Source of the DNA: Pseudomonas deceptionensis
GTDB taxonomy: Bacteria; Pseudomonadota; Gammaproteobacteria; Pseudomonadales; Pseudomonadaceae
NCBI RefSeq assembly: GCF_900106095.1
Contig: NZ_FNUD01000002.1
Location: 3,493,501-3,557,500, forward strand
Direction of reading: 5' to 3'
DNA: 64,000 nt
Shown: positions 35,117-43,645 of the stretch, one piece after another
Layout: every line of letters starts with the position of its first letter
How positions within the stretch are numbered: the stretch's first letter is position 1
The notes under the pieces: generated by a model
Told to the model about the DNA's origin: nothing
Seen by the model: only the letters and a program-made list of their open reading frames with translations
Databases searched by the model: none
Made by a program: the position numbers and the translations under genes

Positions 35117-35599
35117 GTGCTCAATCACGAAATCGCGGCTGCTATCAGGACTATACGACGGATGAAAGGTCTCGCGTATGAAGACCTCGCCGACGTTACA
35201 GTACGACGCACCATCAGTTCCCTAGAGCAAGCTCAAGTCAATATATCCATCGGCAAGCTTGATGATCTCGCCAGCGCGCTGAACTTCGATTTTGTAGCCT
35301 TGGTTGCTCTGTGTGTAGCCCTGCGAGAAGACGCAGACCCAGAACAAATAATTCAGCGTGCTTCTGCGACGCTGGATGCGTTCTCGACCCGAGAAGGAAT
35401 GGCCCAGCTACGATCTCAGTTAAACGGTGGAAAGATTGTTCCGAGAAAACCTGGTAAGCCCACCAATGGTGTCAATTTGGCATCCGTAATGAAACTTCGT
35501 GCGCGCGGCCTCAACCAAGCAGAGATTTCAAGAGAGCTAGGCCTATCCAAATCAACTGTTAACCGTTACTGGAAACTTTCAGTAAATCAACCTCAGTGA
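35117..35599 (+). CDS. XRE-type regulator with a second C-terminal helix-turn-helix
   Basis: A GTG start at 35117 with GAGG 8 nt upstream gives a 160-residue protein. The N-terminal part (NHEIAAAIRTIRRMKGLAYEDLADVTVRRTISSLEQAQVNISIGKLDDLASALNFD) is an XRE domain. The C-terminal part (VMKLRARGLNQAEISRELGLSKSTVNRYWK) is a resolvase- or Hin-type helix-turn-helix. An ATG at 35030 opens the frame earlier, but it adds 29 residues without family similarity and has no ribosome site. Two DNA-binding domains in a short protein suggest an element-specific regulator. Target genes are unknown. Confidence 0.7.
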   Translation: MLNHEIAAAIRTIRRMKGLAYEDLADVTVRRTISSLEQAQVNISIGKLDDLASALNFDFVALVALCVALREDADPEQIIQRASATLDAFSTREGMAQLRSQLNGGKIVPRKPGKPTNGVNLASVMKLRARGLNQAEISRELGLSKSTVNRYWKLSVNQPQ

Positions 35600-35769
35600 G
35601 TCTAATGACTTTGATTTAGAACCCTGTGACAGCAAATGCGAAACTACTCCATTTGCTGACGTCTTGCTGTCCCATCTCCATTGCTTACAAGCCGCTCATT
35701 GGTGAAATTTTGATCGTTTTTCACTGGAGCGCTTCAAATGCACCAAAGGTAAATACGGCCCTGCGCCCG

Positions 35770-35907
35770 ATGCGATCAGCGACGCAACACGGACTAGACC
35801 ACCCAGAGCGAGCAGCAGGCCTCTATATGGCTATAGCCTTGATAGAGCACGAGAGCTGCGGCCTCGCGTTTGAACTCAGCGGAAAAAGAACGACGTTGCT
35901 TGTTCAT
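35770..35907 (-). pseudogene. IS3-family OrfA remnant
   Basis: From ATG 35907 the minus strand reads MNKQRRSFSAEFKREAAALVL, then QGYSHIEACCSLWVV, a stop, and SVLRR. This is the N-terminal helix-turn-helix region of an IS3-type OrfA, with in-frame stops. OrfB is absent. A 19-bp hairpin lies directly upstream. Confidence 0.7.
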
Positions 35908-35951
35908 CGGACACCCATTTAGGCGAGCATAATCGCCTAAATGGGTGTCCG
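35908..35951. repeat. Perfect 19-bp inverted repeat
   Basis: CGGACACCCATTTAGGCGA (35908-35926) is exactly complementary to 35933-35951, with a 6-nt loop GCATAA. It abuts the start of the IS3 OrfA relic and probably comes from two IS ends placed head to head. Confidence 0.7.
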
Positions 35952-35978
35952 GAATCATTAGACCACTTCAGATATCAT

Positions 35979-36296
35979 CTAAAGTTCCACGATGGAACTT
36001 TAGGTCAAGGGTCGAGACCTCGGCTCGTCGTGATAGCTTCATCGTCGCGGCGAGCGGAGTCCCGGGTGAAGTGTCCCCTTTACCTTTCCTCGTTTTATTT
36101 AGCCTCTGCAAAGGCGCGTGGGACAGCTCCGTCGTCCCGTGCTCCTGCCGCGTCGCAAGGCAGACCGGGTGGTAGGGCAGAGCCCTACGGTGCTATCGAT
36201 CTAGTCGGGCATATCGCCCTGAAGGCGAGCAATTTCGTCGGCGAGGTCTAGTTTCTAACGCAAACAGGGCGCCCCATCGAGGATCGGGCGCCTTTT
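35979..36296 (+). ncRNA. Candidate structured RNA or attenuator region ending in a terminator
   Basis: No reading frame is supported here, yet hairpins are dense. CTAAAGTTCCA-cga-TGGAACTTTAG (35979-36003) has an 11-bp stem, GGGAC/GTCCC pairs at 36120-36138, and GTAGGGC-aga-GCCCTAC (36172-36188) is perfect. A rho-independent terminator ends the region at 36268-36296. I do not recognise a known RNA family. It may be an unassigned small RNA or remains of the island's right end. Confidence 0.35.
36268..36296 (+). terminator. Rho-independent terminator at right edge of the island
   Basis: GGCGCCC (36268-36274) pairs with GGGCGCC (36286-36292) across an 11-nt loop and is followed by TTTT. It works on the plus strand and lies 25 nt before the stop of the convergent VIT gene. 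Confidence 0.75.
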
Positions 36297-36320
36297 GTGT
36301 TGTTGGACCGCGGCTGCGTA

Positions 36321-37022
36321 CTAAACCACCGCCCCGAACAGCACCCCCACGGCTGCCGTAATGCCCATGGCCAACGCCCCCCAGAGGGTTACCCGCCAAG
36401 CGCCGATCCCTATTTTTGCACCCCCGGCCTTGGCTGCAATGGCGCCAAGGCCGGCAAGAAATATCAGCGACATGCCAGATATCCACGGCACTACACTGTG
36501 GGACGGGGCGATGAAAATGACCGCCAGGGGCAACGCGGCGCCAAGCACGAAACTGGCGGCTGAGGCGAGTGCGGCTTGCAGTGGTTTGGCCGTGAGTGCT
36601 TCGCTGATGCCTAGCTCGTCTCGGGCGTGTGCGCCCAGTGCATCGTGCGCCATTAATTGATCGGCCACCTGGTGCGCCAAGTCGGATGATACCCCTCGGT
36701 GCATGTAGATGTGGGCAAGCTCGCTGTGTTCGGATTTCGGGTTGCTGGCCAGTTCGGCCCGTTCCCGCGACAAGTCAGCCTGTTCGGTATCGGCCTGGGA
36801 GTGCACGGAAACGTATTCACCCGCCGCCATGGACATGGCGCCCGCCACCAGCCCGGCCATACCGGTCACGATCAGCGTGGAGTGGGTGGCGTTGGCGGCG
36901 GCGACGCCAATCAACAGGCTGGCGGTGGAGACGATCCCGTCATTGGCCCCCAGGACTGCAGCACGCAGCCAGCCGATACGGTCACTGCGGTGGAGCTCGG
37001 TGTGCCTGTGCATGAATTTCAT
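36321..37022 (-). CDS. VIT1/CCC1-family iron/manganese transporter
   Basis: The 233-residue membrane protein has the family start IGWLRAAVLGANDGIVSTASLLIGVAAA, then GMAGLVAGAMSMAAGEYVSVHSQADTEQADL and two C-terminal helix pairs, about five membrane segments in all. Relatives move Fe2+ or Mn2+ out of the cytoplasm (into the vacuole in yeast and plants). The start overlaps the ApbE stop by ATGA, so it is the last gene of the flavinylation operon, which supports a link to metal or iron handling. Confidence 0.9.
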   Translation of the reverse strand: MKFMHRHTELHRSDRIGWLRAAVLGANDGIVSTASLLIGVAAANATHSTLIVTGMAGLVAGAMSMAAGEYVSVHSQADTEQADLSRERAELASNPKSEHSELAHIYMHRGVSSDLAHQVADQLMAHDALGAHARDELGISEALTAKPLQAALASAASFVLGAALPLAVIFIAPSHSVVPWISGMSLIFLAGLGAIAAKAGGAKIGIGAWRVTLWGALAMGITAAVGVLFGAVV

Positions 37023-38029
37023 GGGTTAACGGGACTCAGGTTATTGACGAGGTTGGATTCGGCGGCCTCAGCCTGCGCTTGCTGTTTGCCGCCTACAATC
37101 GATATTTCTTTTAGCTGTTCACCGTCGCGCACCACGAACAGTGCGTCCATGCCACGTGCTTGCGCCAGGCGTGGGCCTTCGATTTCGCCCAGCACCAGCA
37201 GTGCCGAGGCCCAGGCATCGGCAAGCATGCATGAGGCAGCCACGACGGTGACCGCCGCAAGTGTGTTGCACAGTGGTGCGCCGGTAAACGGGTTCATGGT
37301 GTGGGCGTAGGTTTGCCCACCTACCTCCACCCAGTGTCGGTAGTCCCCGGACGTGGCGATGGCGGCGTCGCTGAGTTCCATCACGCCCATGACTTCTCGC
37401 ACGCCCCGGCAGGGTTTTTCAATCGCCACGACCCAGGGTTGGGCGTCAGGCTTCATGCCTTGGGCGCGCATTTCGCCGTCGATGCCGACGAGGTAGCGGG
37501 TGATGCTTGACGCTTCCAGGCAAAGGGCCAGTTCATCGACGCCAAAGCCTTTGGCAATGCCATTCAAATCCAGCTTCAGAGGCGCCCGCTTGCGTACCCG
37601 ATTGCGTTGCGTGTCTACCTCCAGTCCCGCGCTGGCGCAAAGCCGAGCGCGTGGCGACGCTATCATGAGCGCCTGCTCGGTGATCGTCTGTTCGCCGGGA
37701 CCGAAGCCCCAGGCTTCCACCATGTCTGCGACGGCGATGTCGAAGGCGCCCCCGGATTGCTGGCTGACCCGCAGCGCGGCCGCCAGCACCGTGGTCAGCT
37801 CTTTGGGCACTAGCAGCCACTCATGCTCGGGGGCCGCGTTGAGGCGGCTGAGGTCAGAGCCGGCTTTCCAGGTAGACATTTGCCGGTCCACCCGGCTCAC
37901 AGCGTGGGCTAGGCGCTGACCGATCTCGTCGGTGTCGATCCCGGCCGCCGCATAGAACACCGCGGTGTAGCGGGTGCCCATGGTCTCGCCGTTCAGGCTG
38001 TAGCGCTGCACATCAGTAGACATCTTCAC
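37019..38029 (-). CDS. apbE: FAD:protein FMN transferase, ApbE
   Basis: The 336-residue protein shows ApbE features: MGTRYTAVFY near the start, DLNGIAKGFGVDELA in the middle (K/D of the FAD site) and TSGDYRHWVEVGGQTYAHTMNPFTG, then ADAWASALLVLG. It attaches FMN covalently to a threonine or serine of periplasmic partner proteins. No clear signal peptide or lipobox is seen at the chosen start, and one further upstream is not available because the gene overlaps its neighbour by 17 nt. Its partner is likely encoded in the same operon. Confidence 0.9.
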   Translation of the reverse strand: MKMSTDVQRYSLNGETMGTRYTAVFYAAAGIDTDEIGQRLAHAVSRVDRQMSTWKAGSDLSRLNAAPEHEWLLVPKELTTVLAAALRVSQQSGGAFDIAVADMVEAWGFGPGEQTITEQALMIASPRARLCASAGLEVDTQRNRVRKRAPLKLDLNGIAKGFGVDELALCLEASSITRYLVGIDGEMRAQGMKPDAQPWVVAIEKPCRGVREVMGVMELSDAAIATSGDYRHWVEVGGQTYAHTMNPFTGAPLCNTLAAVTVVAASCMLADAWASALLVLGEIEGPRLAQARGMDALFVVRDGEQLKEISIVGGKQQAQAEAAESNLVNNLSPVNP

Positions 38030-40193
38030 GGTAGCGTCCTTGTGCCTTGAGGGTCAGCACGCTCAGGTTCAGCGGAGCCAATATTTCATCCAGGGCCTGC
38101 ATCACGCCTTTGGCCATTTCACGACTGCCGCAAACCAGTACTTGTGCGCCTTTTTCCACCAGCCGGCGCAAGGACAGTGCATCAGTGAGCAGCCGGTCCT
38201 GGACGTAGCTACCGTTCTGTACCTGGGAAAAAGCCGCGCGCAAGGCGGTAAGTCGCTGGTCTGCCAGGTAGCGGTTAAGTTCAGGCTCGTACAGAAAGTC
38301 CGAGGCCGGGTTGCGCCCGCCCCAATACAAATGCATCGGGTGGCGGGCAGTGTTGTTGCGAATGAAGCCGGCCAAGGGGCCAATGCCGGTACCGGCACCG
38401 ATCAGGATCACCGGGTGTGCGCCCGACGCAGGACGAAACTGTGGGTTGGGCTGGATAAAGGCTTCGACCGAAGCGCCGATGTCCAGGCCATGCAGGAGTT
38501 GCGAGCAGAGGCCTCCTTGGTGTTTGCGTACGCAAATCTCGAGCACGCCGTCCGTGGAACTGCTGGCCAACGAGTAAAAACGCGGTACTGGGCTATTCGC
38601 CGAGATAATCCCTACCAGGTCTCCTGCCTGGAAGCCCGGTAGTTCACTGTGCGCCTTGAAGCGCAGGACGTGGGTTGGCGCATTCACTTCTTCGCCATAA
38701 GCGATGCGCTCGGCCAGCTCCAGTTGATAGGTGCGCGGTGGCTCCGGTGTATGGGCCAGGGCCAAGTCATGCCCCAGTGCTGTGGCTAGGGCGTGGCCCC
38801 AGCGCGCAAATTCCTGGGAAGACTGGCGGTTGACGGTTTCCAGCCCCAGCAACGGTGAGGCACCGGCCAGTTCCAGCGCTGCCTGCACCTGATGGGCGTA
38901 CTGACAGAATTGTGGAAACTGGCGGTCCCCAAGCCCCAGCACTGCAAAGGGCTGGCCGGGTTTGACGCCCTCGTGGTTCAGCCGTGCCAGAAACTGCGCG
39001 GCCGACGCCGGTGCATCGCCATCACCGTGGGTCGCGGTGAGGATCAATAGTCTCTGGGCGTTGCGGTACTTGCCTTTCCATTCATTCATGGGCGCGCTAT
39101 GCACTTGGTACCCAGCCTGATGCAAGGCCGCATGCAACGTGTTGGCAAACCCCCATGTGGTGTTGTTTTCAGTGCCTACCAGAATCACGCTGTCGGCGGA
39201 GTGAGCAGGGCTGTTGTGGCGAATGTTCGGACCGGCTTTGCGACGGCGCCACCAGAGCAGGATGCCGGTCACGCTCATCAATGGCACACAGAGGGCACAG
39301 AGCCCGAGTGGCAAGCCCAGCCACCAGAGGCCTTCTGCGGTGTGTAACTGATAGATCCATTGGTAGACGGTGCGCATTGAGTCGTGGGGTTGATAGGACA
39401 GCAGGGCGCCGCTGACCGGGTCCACGTAGCCAACACCCTGGGACGTGCGCAGAGAGAACACATCGTTTGGATTGCCCGGGCTCGGGTAGACCAGTTCACG
39501 CAGGTCATTCAGGTCGATGGCCTGCAAGGCTTGCAGTTTCGCCACCGGTAACGCCGGGCCGGCGCTGATGTGGGTGGGGAAGGCCGGTTCACTCTGGCTG
39601 CCGTCGGCGATCAAGCCGAAGGTCGTGGCGGCCATGTACAGCCCGCTAACTGCCGACAGCAGCAGCCCGAGCAAGGCCAGGCGCCCGACTTCCGCATGCC
39701 AGCGCTGGCTGAACGTACCGCGCAGTGGCCGCAGCAAATTGCGCCAGCCACCCAGGCGCCGGGCCAGCAGCAACGCGCCGGACACTGACAGGATCAACAT
39801 GAGCAACGCACCGACGCCCGACACGCCATGGCCCTGTGTGCCCATGAACAGCGAGCGGTGCAAGTCTTTCACCCAGCGGGTGAAGGCGGACGGCGCGGAG
39901 GGCGCGAGGCCCTGGCCGGTCAGTGGGTCAACCGTTTCCGCCCCGGACTGGCCATCGCGGTTGTAGTAAACGATGACCGTGCCGGAGGCGGTGCGCTGGA
40001 TTTGCTCCACGCCTTGAAAGTGACGGGCGACGCCTTCCGCCAACTGGCCGACATTAAGCTGGCCGGCAACGGTGGACGTGTTGTGCAGGCGTTCCAGAGC
40101 CGGATCAACCGACAATACCGCGCCACTGATGGCCAATATCATGACCAACAGGGCGGCGATCAGACCGGGCAGCGAATGACACTGGCGAAGCAT
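38013..40193 (-). CDS. PepSY membrane - flavodoxin - FNR-type reductase fusion
   Basis: The 726-residue protein joins three modules. Residues 1-320 are a PepSY-TM region with four membrane helices (LIAALLVMILAISGAVLSVDP at the start). Residues about 330-480 form a flavodoxin (VGTENNTTWGFANTLHAAL, TATHGDGDAP). Residues about 490-726 form a ferredoxin-NADP reductase-type domain (PRFYSLASS, IGAGTGIGPLAGFI, VCGSREMAKGV). It should take electrons from NADPH in the cytoplasm to the periplasmic side. It resembles the flavoprotein subunit of sulfite reductase fused to a siderophore-reduction type PepSY membrane part. ApbE follows directly. Confidence 0.88.
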   Translation of the reverse strand: MLRQCHSLPGLIAALLVMILAISGAVLSVDPALERLHNTSTVAGQLNVGQLAEGVARHFQGVEQIQRTASGTVIVYYNRDGQSGAETVDPLTGQGLAPSAPSAFTRWVKDLHRSLFMGTQGHGVSGVGALLMLILSVSGALLLARRLGGWRNLLRPLRGTFSQRWHAEVGRLALLGLLLSAVSGLYMAATTFGLIADGSQSEPAFPTHISAGPALPVAKLQALQAIDLNDLRELVYPSPGNPNDVFSLRTSQGVGYVDPVSGALLSYQPHDSMRTVYQWIYQLHTAEGLWWLGLPLGLCALCVPLMSVTGILLWWRRRKAGPNIRHNSPAHSADSVILVGTENNTTWGFANTLHAALHQAGYQVHSAPMNEWKGKYRNAQRLLILTATHGDGDAPASAAQFLARLNHEGVKPGQPFAVLGLGDRQFPQFCQYAHQVQAALELAGASPLLGLETVNRQSSQEFARWGHALATALGHDLALAHTPEPPRTYQLELAERIAYGEEVNAPTHVLRFKAHSELPGFQAGDLVGIISANSPVPRFYSLASSSTDGVLEICVRKHQGGLCSQLLHGLDIGASVEAFIQPNPQFRPASGAHPVILIGAGTGIGPLAGFIRNNTARHPMHLYWGGRNPASDFLYEPELNRYLADQRLTALRAAFSQVQNGSYVQDRLLTDALSLRRLVEKGAQVLVCGSREMAKGVMQALDEILAPLNLSVLTLKAQGRYREDVY

Positions 40194-40218
40194 GTTCAGC
40201 CTCCAGGAGTGGTGGTTG

Positions 40219-40689
40219 CTACAGGTCGTAAGTAAACGCGTTGACGTAAGTGCTGCCGGTTGCCGGCTTGCCTGATCCTTGGGTGGTCAGGGGCACGCTG
40301 ATGTCGGCTCGGCCTTCACGCTGGTTCTCCACGGCGCTGTCGATTCGGATCTGATACCCGGCATCAATCAAGGTGTCTGCCAATTCAACACTGACTTTGA
40401 GGGTGCGTCCGCTGCCCACGCTGGCACCGCTGACCCCGTCAAACTCCCTGGGGTTCTGGCCGCTGCCGCGGGCCCAGTCAGTCAAATGCCGGTAGTACTT
40501 GGCCTTCTTGCCGGCGACCCACAGGGTTTTCTGGTACTGGCCATTGGCATCGGTGACGTAAATCGCCAGGTACGCATCGTTACCGTTGTAGTCCTTGAGC
40601 TGGGTCGTCAGGGTCACTTCACGGGCCTGGGCCAGCCCCGGCAAGGCAATGGCGCCGGCGAGGAAAGTTGCAGCGATGATTTTTTTCAT
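40219..40689 (-). CDS. DUF2271 periplasmic protein
   Basis: The 156-residue protein starts MKKIIAATFLAGAIALPGLAQAREV, a clean signal peptide with an AQA cleavage site, and AGGA stands 8 nt before the ATG. The mature part (LTTQLKDYNGNDAYLAIYVTDANGQYQKTLWVAGKKAKYYRHL) is DUF2271, a domain often found beside PepSY and ApbE genes and thought to be part of periplasmic electron-transfer chains. The ATG at 40689 is used; the open frame extends upstream without a ribosome site. Confidence 0.88.
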   Translation of the reverse strand: MKKIIAATFLAGAIALPGLAQAREVTLTTQLKDYNGNDAYLAIYVTDANGQYQKTLWVAGKKAKYYRHLTDWARGSGQNPREFDGVSGASVGSGRTLKVSVELADTLIDAGYQIRIDSAVENQREGRADISVPLTTQGSGKPATGSTYVNAFTYDL

Positions 40690-40774
40690 GAGGACGTCCT
40701 GGTTGAGCGTTGTAGCGAGAGCCTGAACTTGCTGGCTGACAACAGCCTGAAAGCCCTGGAAAAAATCGAAATGC

Positions 40775-41098
40775 TCATTCAGCACCCGGGCTGACGAGGT
40801 AGTCTCGGGCATCACCGTCGTCGCCGAAATTGACGTGCAACGTGCGCAGACGCAGGGAGGCGGGTGCATAACGCGCCTCGATGGCGTTGCCCCTGCGGTC
40901 AGTGCCCCTGAGCTTGTAGCAACCGTCGTCGACCTTGATGCGCTGCACGCTCCAGCCGTATTGCTGCTCCACGCGTTGACGCAAGGTTTCCCGCGGTTGC
41001 CAATCGCTGGCGGGCTCGCTGCAGTCGTCATCAGCGAGGACGCTTGCGCTGAGCAACAGGCTCAACAGCGCAGTACGTGCAATAAAAGCGGTTTTCAT
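40775..41098 (-). CDS. Small periplasmic PepSY-domain protein
   Basis: The 107-residue protein begins MKTAFIARTALLSLLLSASVLADDD, a signal peptide with GGAG 9 nt upstream of the ATG. The mature part has a PepSY pattern (LRQRVEQQYGWSVQRIKVDDGCYKLRGTDRRGNAIEARYAPASLRL). Two cysteines may form a disulfide. It is first in the operon and diverges from the response-regulator gene, in the manner of periplasmic partners of two-component systems. Confidence 0.82.
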   Translation of the reverse strand: MKTAFIARTALLSLLLSASVLADDDCSEPASDWQPRETLRQRVEQQYGWSVQRIKVDDGCYKLRGTDRRGNAIEARYAPASLRLRTLHVNFGDDGDARDYLVSPGAE

Positions 41099-41160
41099 GA
41101 TCTGTCTCCTGCCGGATGGGCATCTGTGGCATACCCTAAGGTGCATTCCTGACAACCAGC

Positions 41161-41176
41161 TGAATCTTCAGATTCA
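41161..41176. promoter_or_regulatory. Palindrome in the divergent promoter of the PepSY operon and its two-component system
   Basis: TGAATC-ttca-GATTCA is a perfect inverted repeat midway between the two divergent starts. It is the natural candidate for the binding site of the neighbouring OmpR-type regulator. The call rests on symmetry and position. Confidence 0.45.
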
Positions 41177-41230
41177 CCTCAGGTTTGGCGGTTAAGGTAC
41201 TGCACGACACTTATCAGGATGAGGTAGCAG

Positions 41231-41890
41231 ATGCGGGTTTTATTGGTCGAGGATGCCCCCGGGCTGGGGGAGGCAGTGCGCGAACAAATCGCCGACGATG
41301 GTCATGCCGTCGATTGGGTGCAGCGCCTGAACCACGCGAGCAATAGCGTGCGCACCACGCCTTATGACTTGATCCTGCTGGACCTGATGTTGCCGGACGG
41401 TCGCGGGCTGGACTTTTTGCGCGAGCAGCGCTCAGCGGGCAACGTGACCCCGGTGATTATCCTCACCGCCCAGGACCAAATATCCGATCGCATTGCCGGC
41501 CTCAATGCCGGAGCCGACGATTACTTGGTTAAACCGTTCGACCTGTTTGAACTCTCGGCCCGGGTGGCAGCCGTGGCCCGACGTTACAGCGGCAACCCCA
41601 ACCCGCAGATCAAACTCGGTGAACTGCAGATCGACATGAACGCTCGCACAGTTCAGCGCGCCGGTACCACCGTGGACTTGACCGCACGCGAGTGGGCGCT
41701 GTTCGAGGCATTCGTACAGCGTCCCAATGCGTTGCTTTCGAAGTCCCAACTCGAAGAGCGCCTGTACGCTTTTGGCGCGGAGATAGAGAGCAACACCATC
41801 GAGGTCTATATCAGTCGTCTGCGCAAAAAACTGGGACGCGACCTAGTTGAAACCGTTCGTGGCATGGGTTATCGGTTGACACCGGTATGA
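41231..41890 (+). CDS. OmpR/PhoB-family response regulator
   Basis: The 219-residue protein has a receiver domain (D8, phospho-acceptor D51 in LILLDLMLPDGRG, lysine in YLVKPFD) and a winged-helix DNA-binding domain (DLTAREWALFEAFVQRP...NTIEVYISRLRKKLG). It resembles the QseB/PmrA group. It diverges from the PepSY/DUF2271/ApbE operon, which it probably controls, and its stop overlaps the kinase start by ATGA. Confidence 0.92.
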   Translation: MRVLLVEDAPGLGEAVREQIADDGHAVDWVQRLNHASNSVRTTPYDLILLDLMLPDGRGLDFLREQRSAGNVTPVIILTAQDQISDRIAGLNAGADDYLVKPFDLFELSARVAAVARRYSGNPNPQIKLGELQIDMNARTVQRAGTTVDLTAREWALFEAFVQRPNALLSKSQLEERLYAFGAEIESNTIEVYISRLRKKLGRDLVETVRGMGYRLTPV

Positions 41891-43221
41891 AGTCGTCGAT
41901 AAGCCTGCAAAAGCGCCTCGGCCTGGGGTTAACCCTGGGCATGACATTGCTCTGGCTGGGGGCGACCGTCGGCGCTTGGCTGGTGGTACAACATGAGTTG
42001 AATGAGGCGTTCGACAGCGCCCTGGAAGAGACCGCGCAACGCATCCTGCCCTTGGCCGTACTGGAGATTAGCAACCGCGAAGCGCCCCGCGAAGCACAAC
42101 ACGTGGCCACCTTGAAAATGCACAAGGAATACCTAACGTACCTGGTGCGCGATACGCAGGGCCGGATTTTGATGCAATCCCATGACGCCAACCCGAAGAT
42201 CTTCAATAAACAGCCGGGGGAAGGGTTTTCCACCACTGACAAGTATCGGCTATATGGCGCGAGCGCGCTGCGCAAAACACTGTTCATTGAGATTGCCGAA
42301 CCGCTGGCTCATCGCCGTGAAGCGGCGCGGGAAGCCTTGTTTGCGTTGTTGCTGCCGTTGTTGGCGCTGATCCCTGTCAGCCTGTTGGGCACCTGGTTAT
42401 TTGTGCGCATTAGCTTACGCAGCGTATTGGCCTATCGTCGCGCCCTGGAAGCTCGGGGTGCAGGGGATTTGTCACCGATCAACGTGGCACGACTGCCGGC
42501 AGAAATCGACCCACTGGCCGACGCGGTCAACCACTTGCTTGAGCGCTTACGCAAGACGCTGGAGGCCGAACGTAGCTTTACCGCAAACAGCGCCCATGAA
42601 CTGCGCACGCCGATGGCCGCGACATTGGCGCAGATTCAGCGCTTGCACCAGGAAGCGCCAGAAGGCCCGTTACGCGTGCGGGCGGCGAAGATCGAAAACT
42701 CATTACGCGACCTGGCGAGGCTCTCGGAAAAGCTTATGCAACTAGCCAAGGCCGAGGGTGGTGGGCTGCTATCCGAGGCGCCCCAGGACCTGATCCCGTT
42801 ATTGGCCCATGGGGTCGACGAGTGGAATCGCAACAGTGGGCAAAGAATCCAACTGCGACTGCCGACCCAGAGCAGTGTTTATTCAGCGATTGATCCTGAC
42901 GCGTTTGGCATCCTACTGCGCAACCTGATCGAAAATGCGTTGAAGTACGGTACCGTGGACCAGCCGGTTGAAGTCAGCCTCACAGACCAGGCGCTGCTGC
43001 AGGTGATCAACGGAGGTCCGGCCGTGCCTGAGGCAGTATTGCAGCGCCTGACCGAACGATTTGTGCGGGGAAACAGCGAAGCCAGTGGCTCAGGGCTGGG
43101 TTTGGCTATTGCGAAAACGATTGCGATAGGGGTCAAGGCGACTTTAACCCTGGCCTCGCCAGCAACAGGTCGGAAGGAGGGGTTTGAAGTCAGCGTTCAG
43201 TTTTTGTGTCTGCCAAGGTAA
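41887..43221 (+). CDS. Sensor histidine kinase, QseC-like
   Basis: The 444-residue protein has two membrane helices (near 15-35 and 155-175) flanking a periplasmic domain, then a HAMP region. The H-box is NSAHELRTPMAATLAQIQ, the N-box LLRNLIENALKYG, and the G-box SGSGLGLAIAKT. It is encoded in overlap with its regulator. Periplasmic sensing fits the secreted products of the divergent operon. The hairpin at 43346-43388 lies about 125 nt downstream. Confidence 0.92.
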   Translation: MKSSISLQKRLGLGLTLGMTLLWLGATVGAWLVVQHELNEAFDSALEETAQRILPLAVLEISNREAPREAQHVATLKMHKEYLTYLVRDTQGRILMQSHDANPKIFNKQPGEGFSTTDKYRLYGASALRKTLFIEIAEPLAHRREAAREALFALLLPLLALIPVSLLGTWLFVRISLRSVLAYRRALEARGAGDLSPINVARLPAEIDPLADAVNHLLERLRKTLEAERSFTANSAHELRTPMAATLAQIQRLHQEAPEGPLRVRAAKIENSLRDLARLSEKLMQLAKAEGGGLLSEAPQDLIPLLAHGVDEWNRNSGQRIQLRLPTQSSVYSAIDPDAFGILLRNLIENALKYGTVDQPVEVSLTDQALLQVINGGPAVPEAVLQRLTERFVRGNSEASGSGLGLAIAKTIAIGVKATLTLASPATGRKEGFEVSVQFLCLPR

Positions 43222-43345
43222 ATGCGGATTGAGCCCTGACGGCTATCAGTATCGCATCGGATTGACGTCTAACAGCACGGCGCTAGAATTCGCTAAGCCC
43301 TCTGCTAGGGATAGTTTGCGATTCAGGCTTTTTATTAATTGGTCA

Positions 43346-43388
43346 TTGGCGACAGCATCATCCTCAACAGGAGTTATGCTGTCGCCAA
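43346..43388. repeat. Perfect 13-bp hairpin
   Basis: TTGGCGACAGCAT (43346-43358) pairs exactly with ATGCTGTCGCCAA (43376-43388), loop 17 nt. No T-run follows. It may help end the kinase transcript. The flanking 43222-43462 has no supported gene. Confidence 0.55.
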
Positions 43389-43462
43389 ACTGAGTCTCTA
43401 GCAAAAATAAGCCAAAGCTCCGCTAAGGCTATTTATTAGATCTGCAAGGTCGCATAGCACCA

Positions 43463-43627
43463 TTAGAATTTATGTTGAGCGGCATAAGGGCAGATCATTT
43501 CCATAGCCAGCGCGCTTATCTCTGCTTGGTCATAGGCAGGTGCAACCTCTGCCACATCCATACCTATGACATTAATGCCTCGCAGCCCACGCAAAATCTC
43601 AAAGGCATGAAAAGTTGATAAACCTCC
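43463..43627 (-). pseudogene. Agmatinase-type ureohydrolase, C-terminal relic
   Basis: The minus strand reads [54 protein letters not shown] and a stop codon. It is the last sixth of a SpeB-like protein with a few residues missing near EISALA. The 5' part is lost at an IS-end relic (43646-43696), which explains the truncation. It is not a copy of the intact ureohydrolase at 6746, whose C-terminus differs. Confidence 0.75.
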
Positions 43628-43645
43628 GCATAGCCTCCTCTGGGT

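Noticed and set aside
35979..36296. tmRNA, RNase P RNA, 4.5S RNA or a tRNA
   Set aside because: None of the conserved sequences of these RNAs is present. Only generic hairpins and a terminator are seen.
24554..36300. CRISPR array or cas genes associated with the TniQ module
   Set aside because: I looked for regularly spaced repeats and cas-like frames and found none. The system is therefore not called CRISPR-guided.
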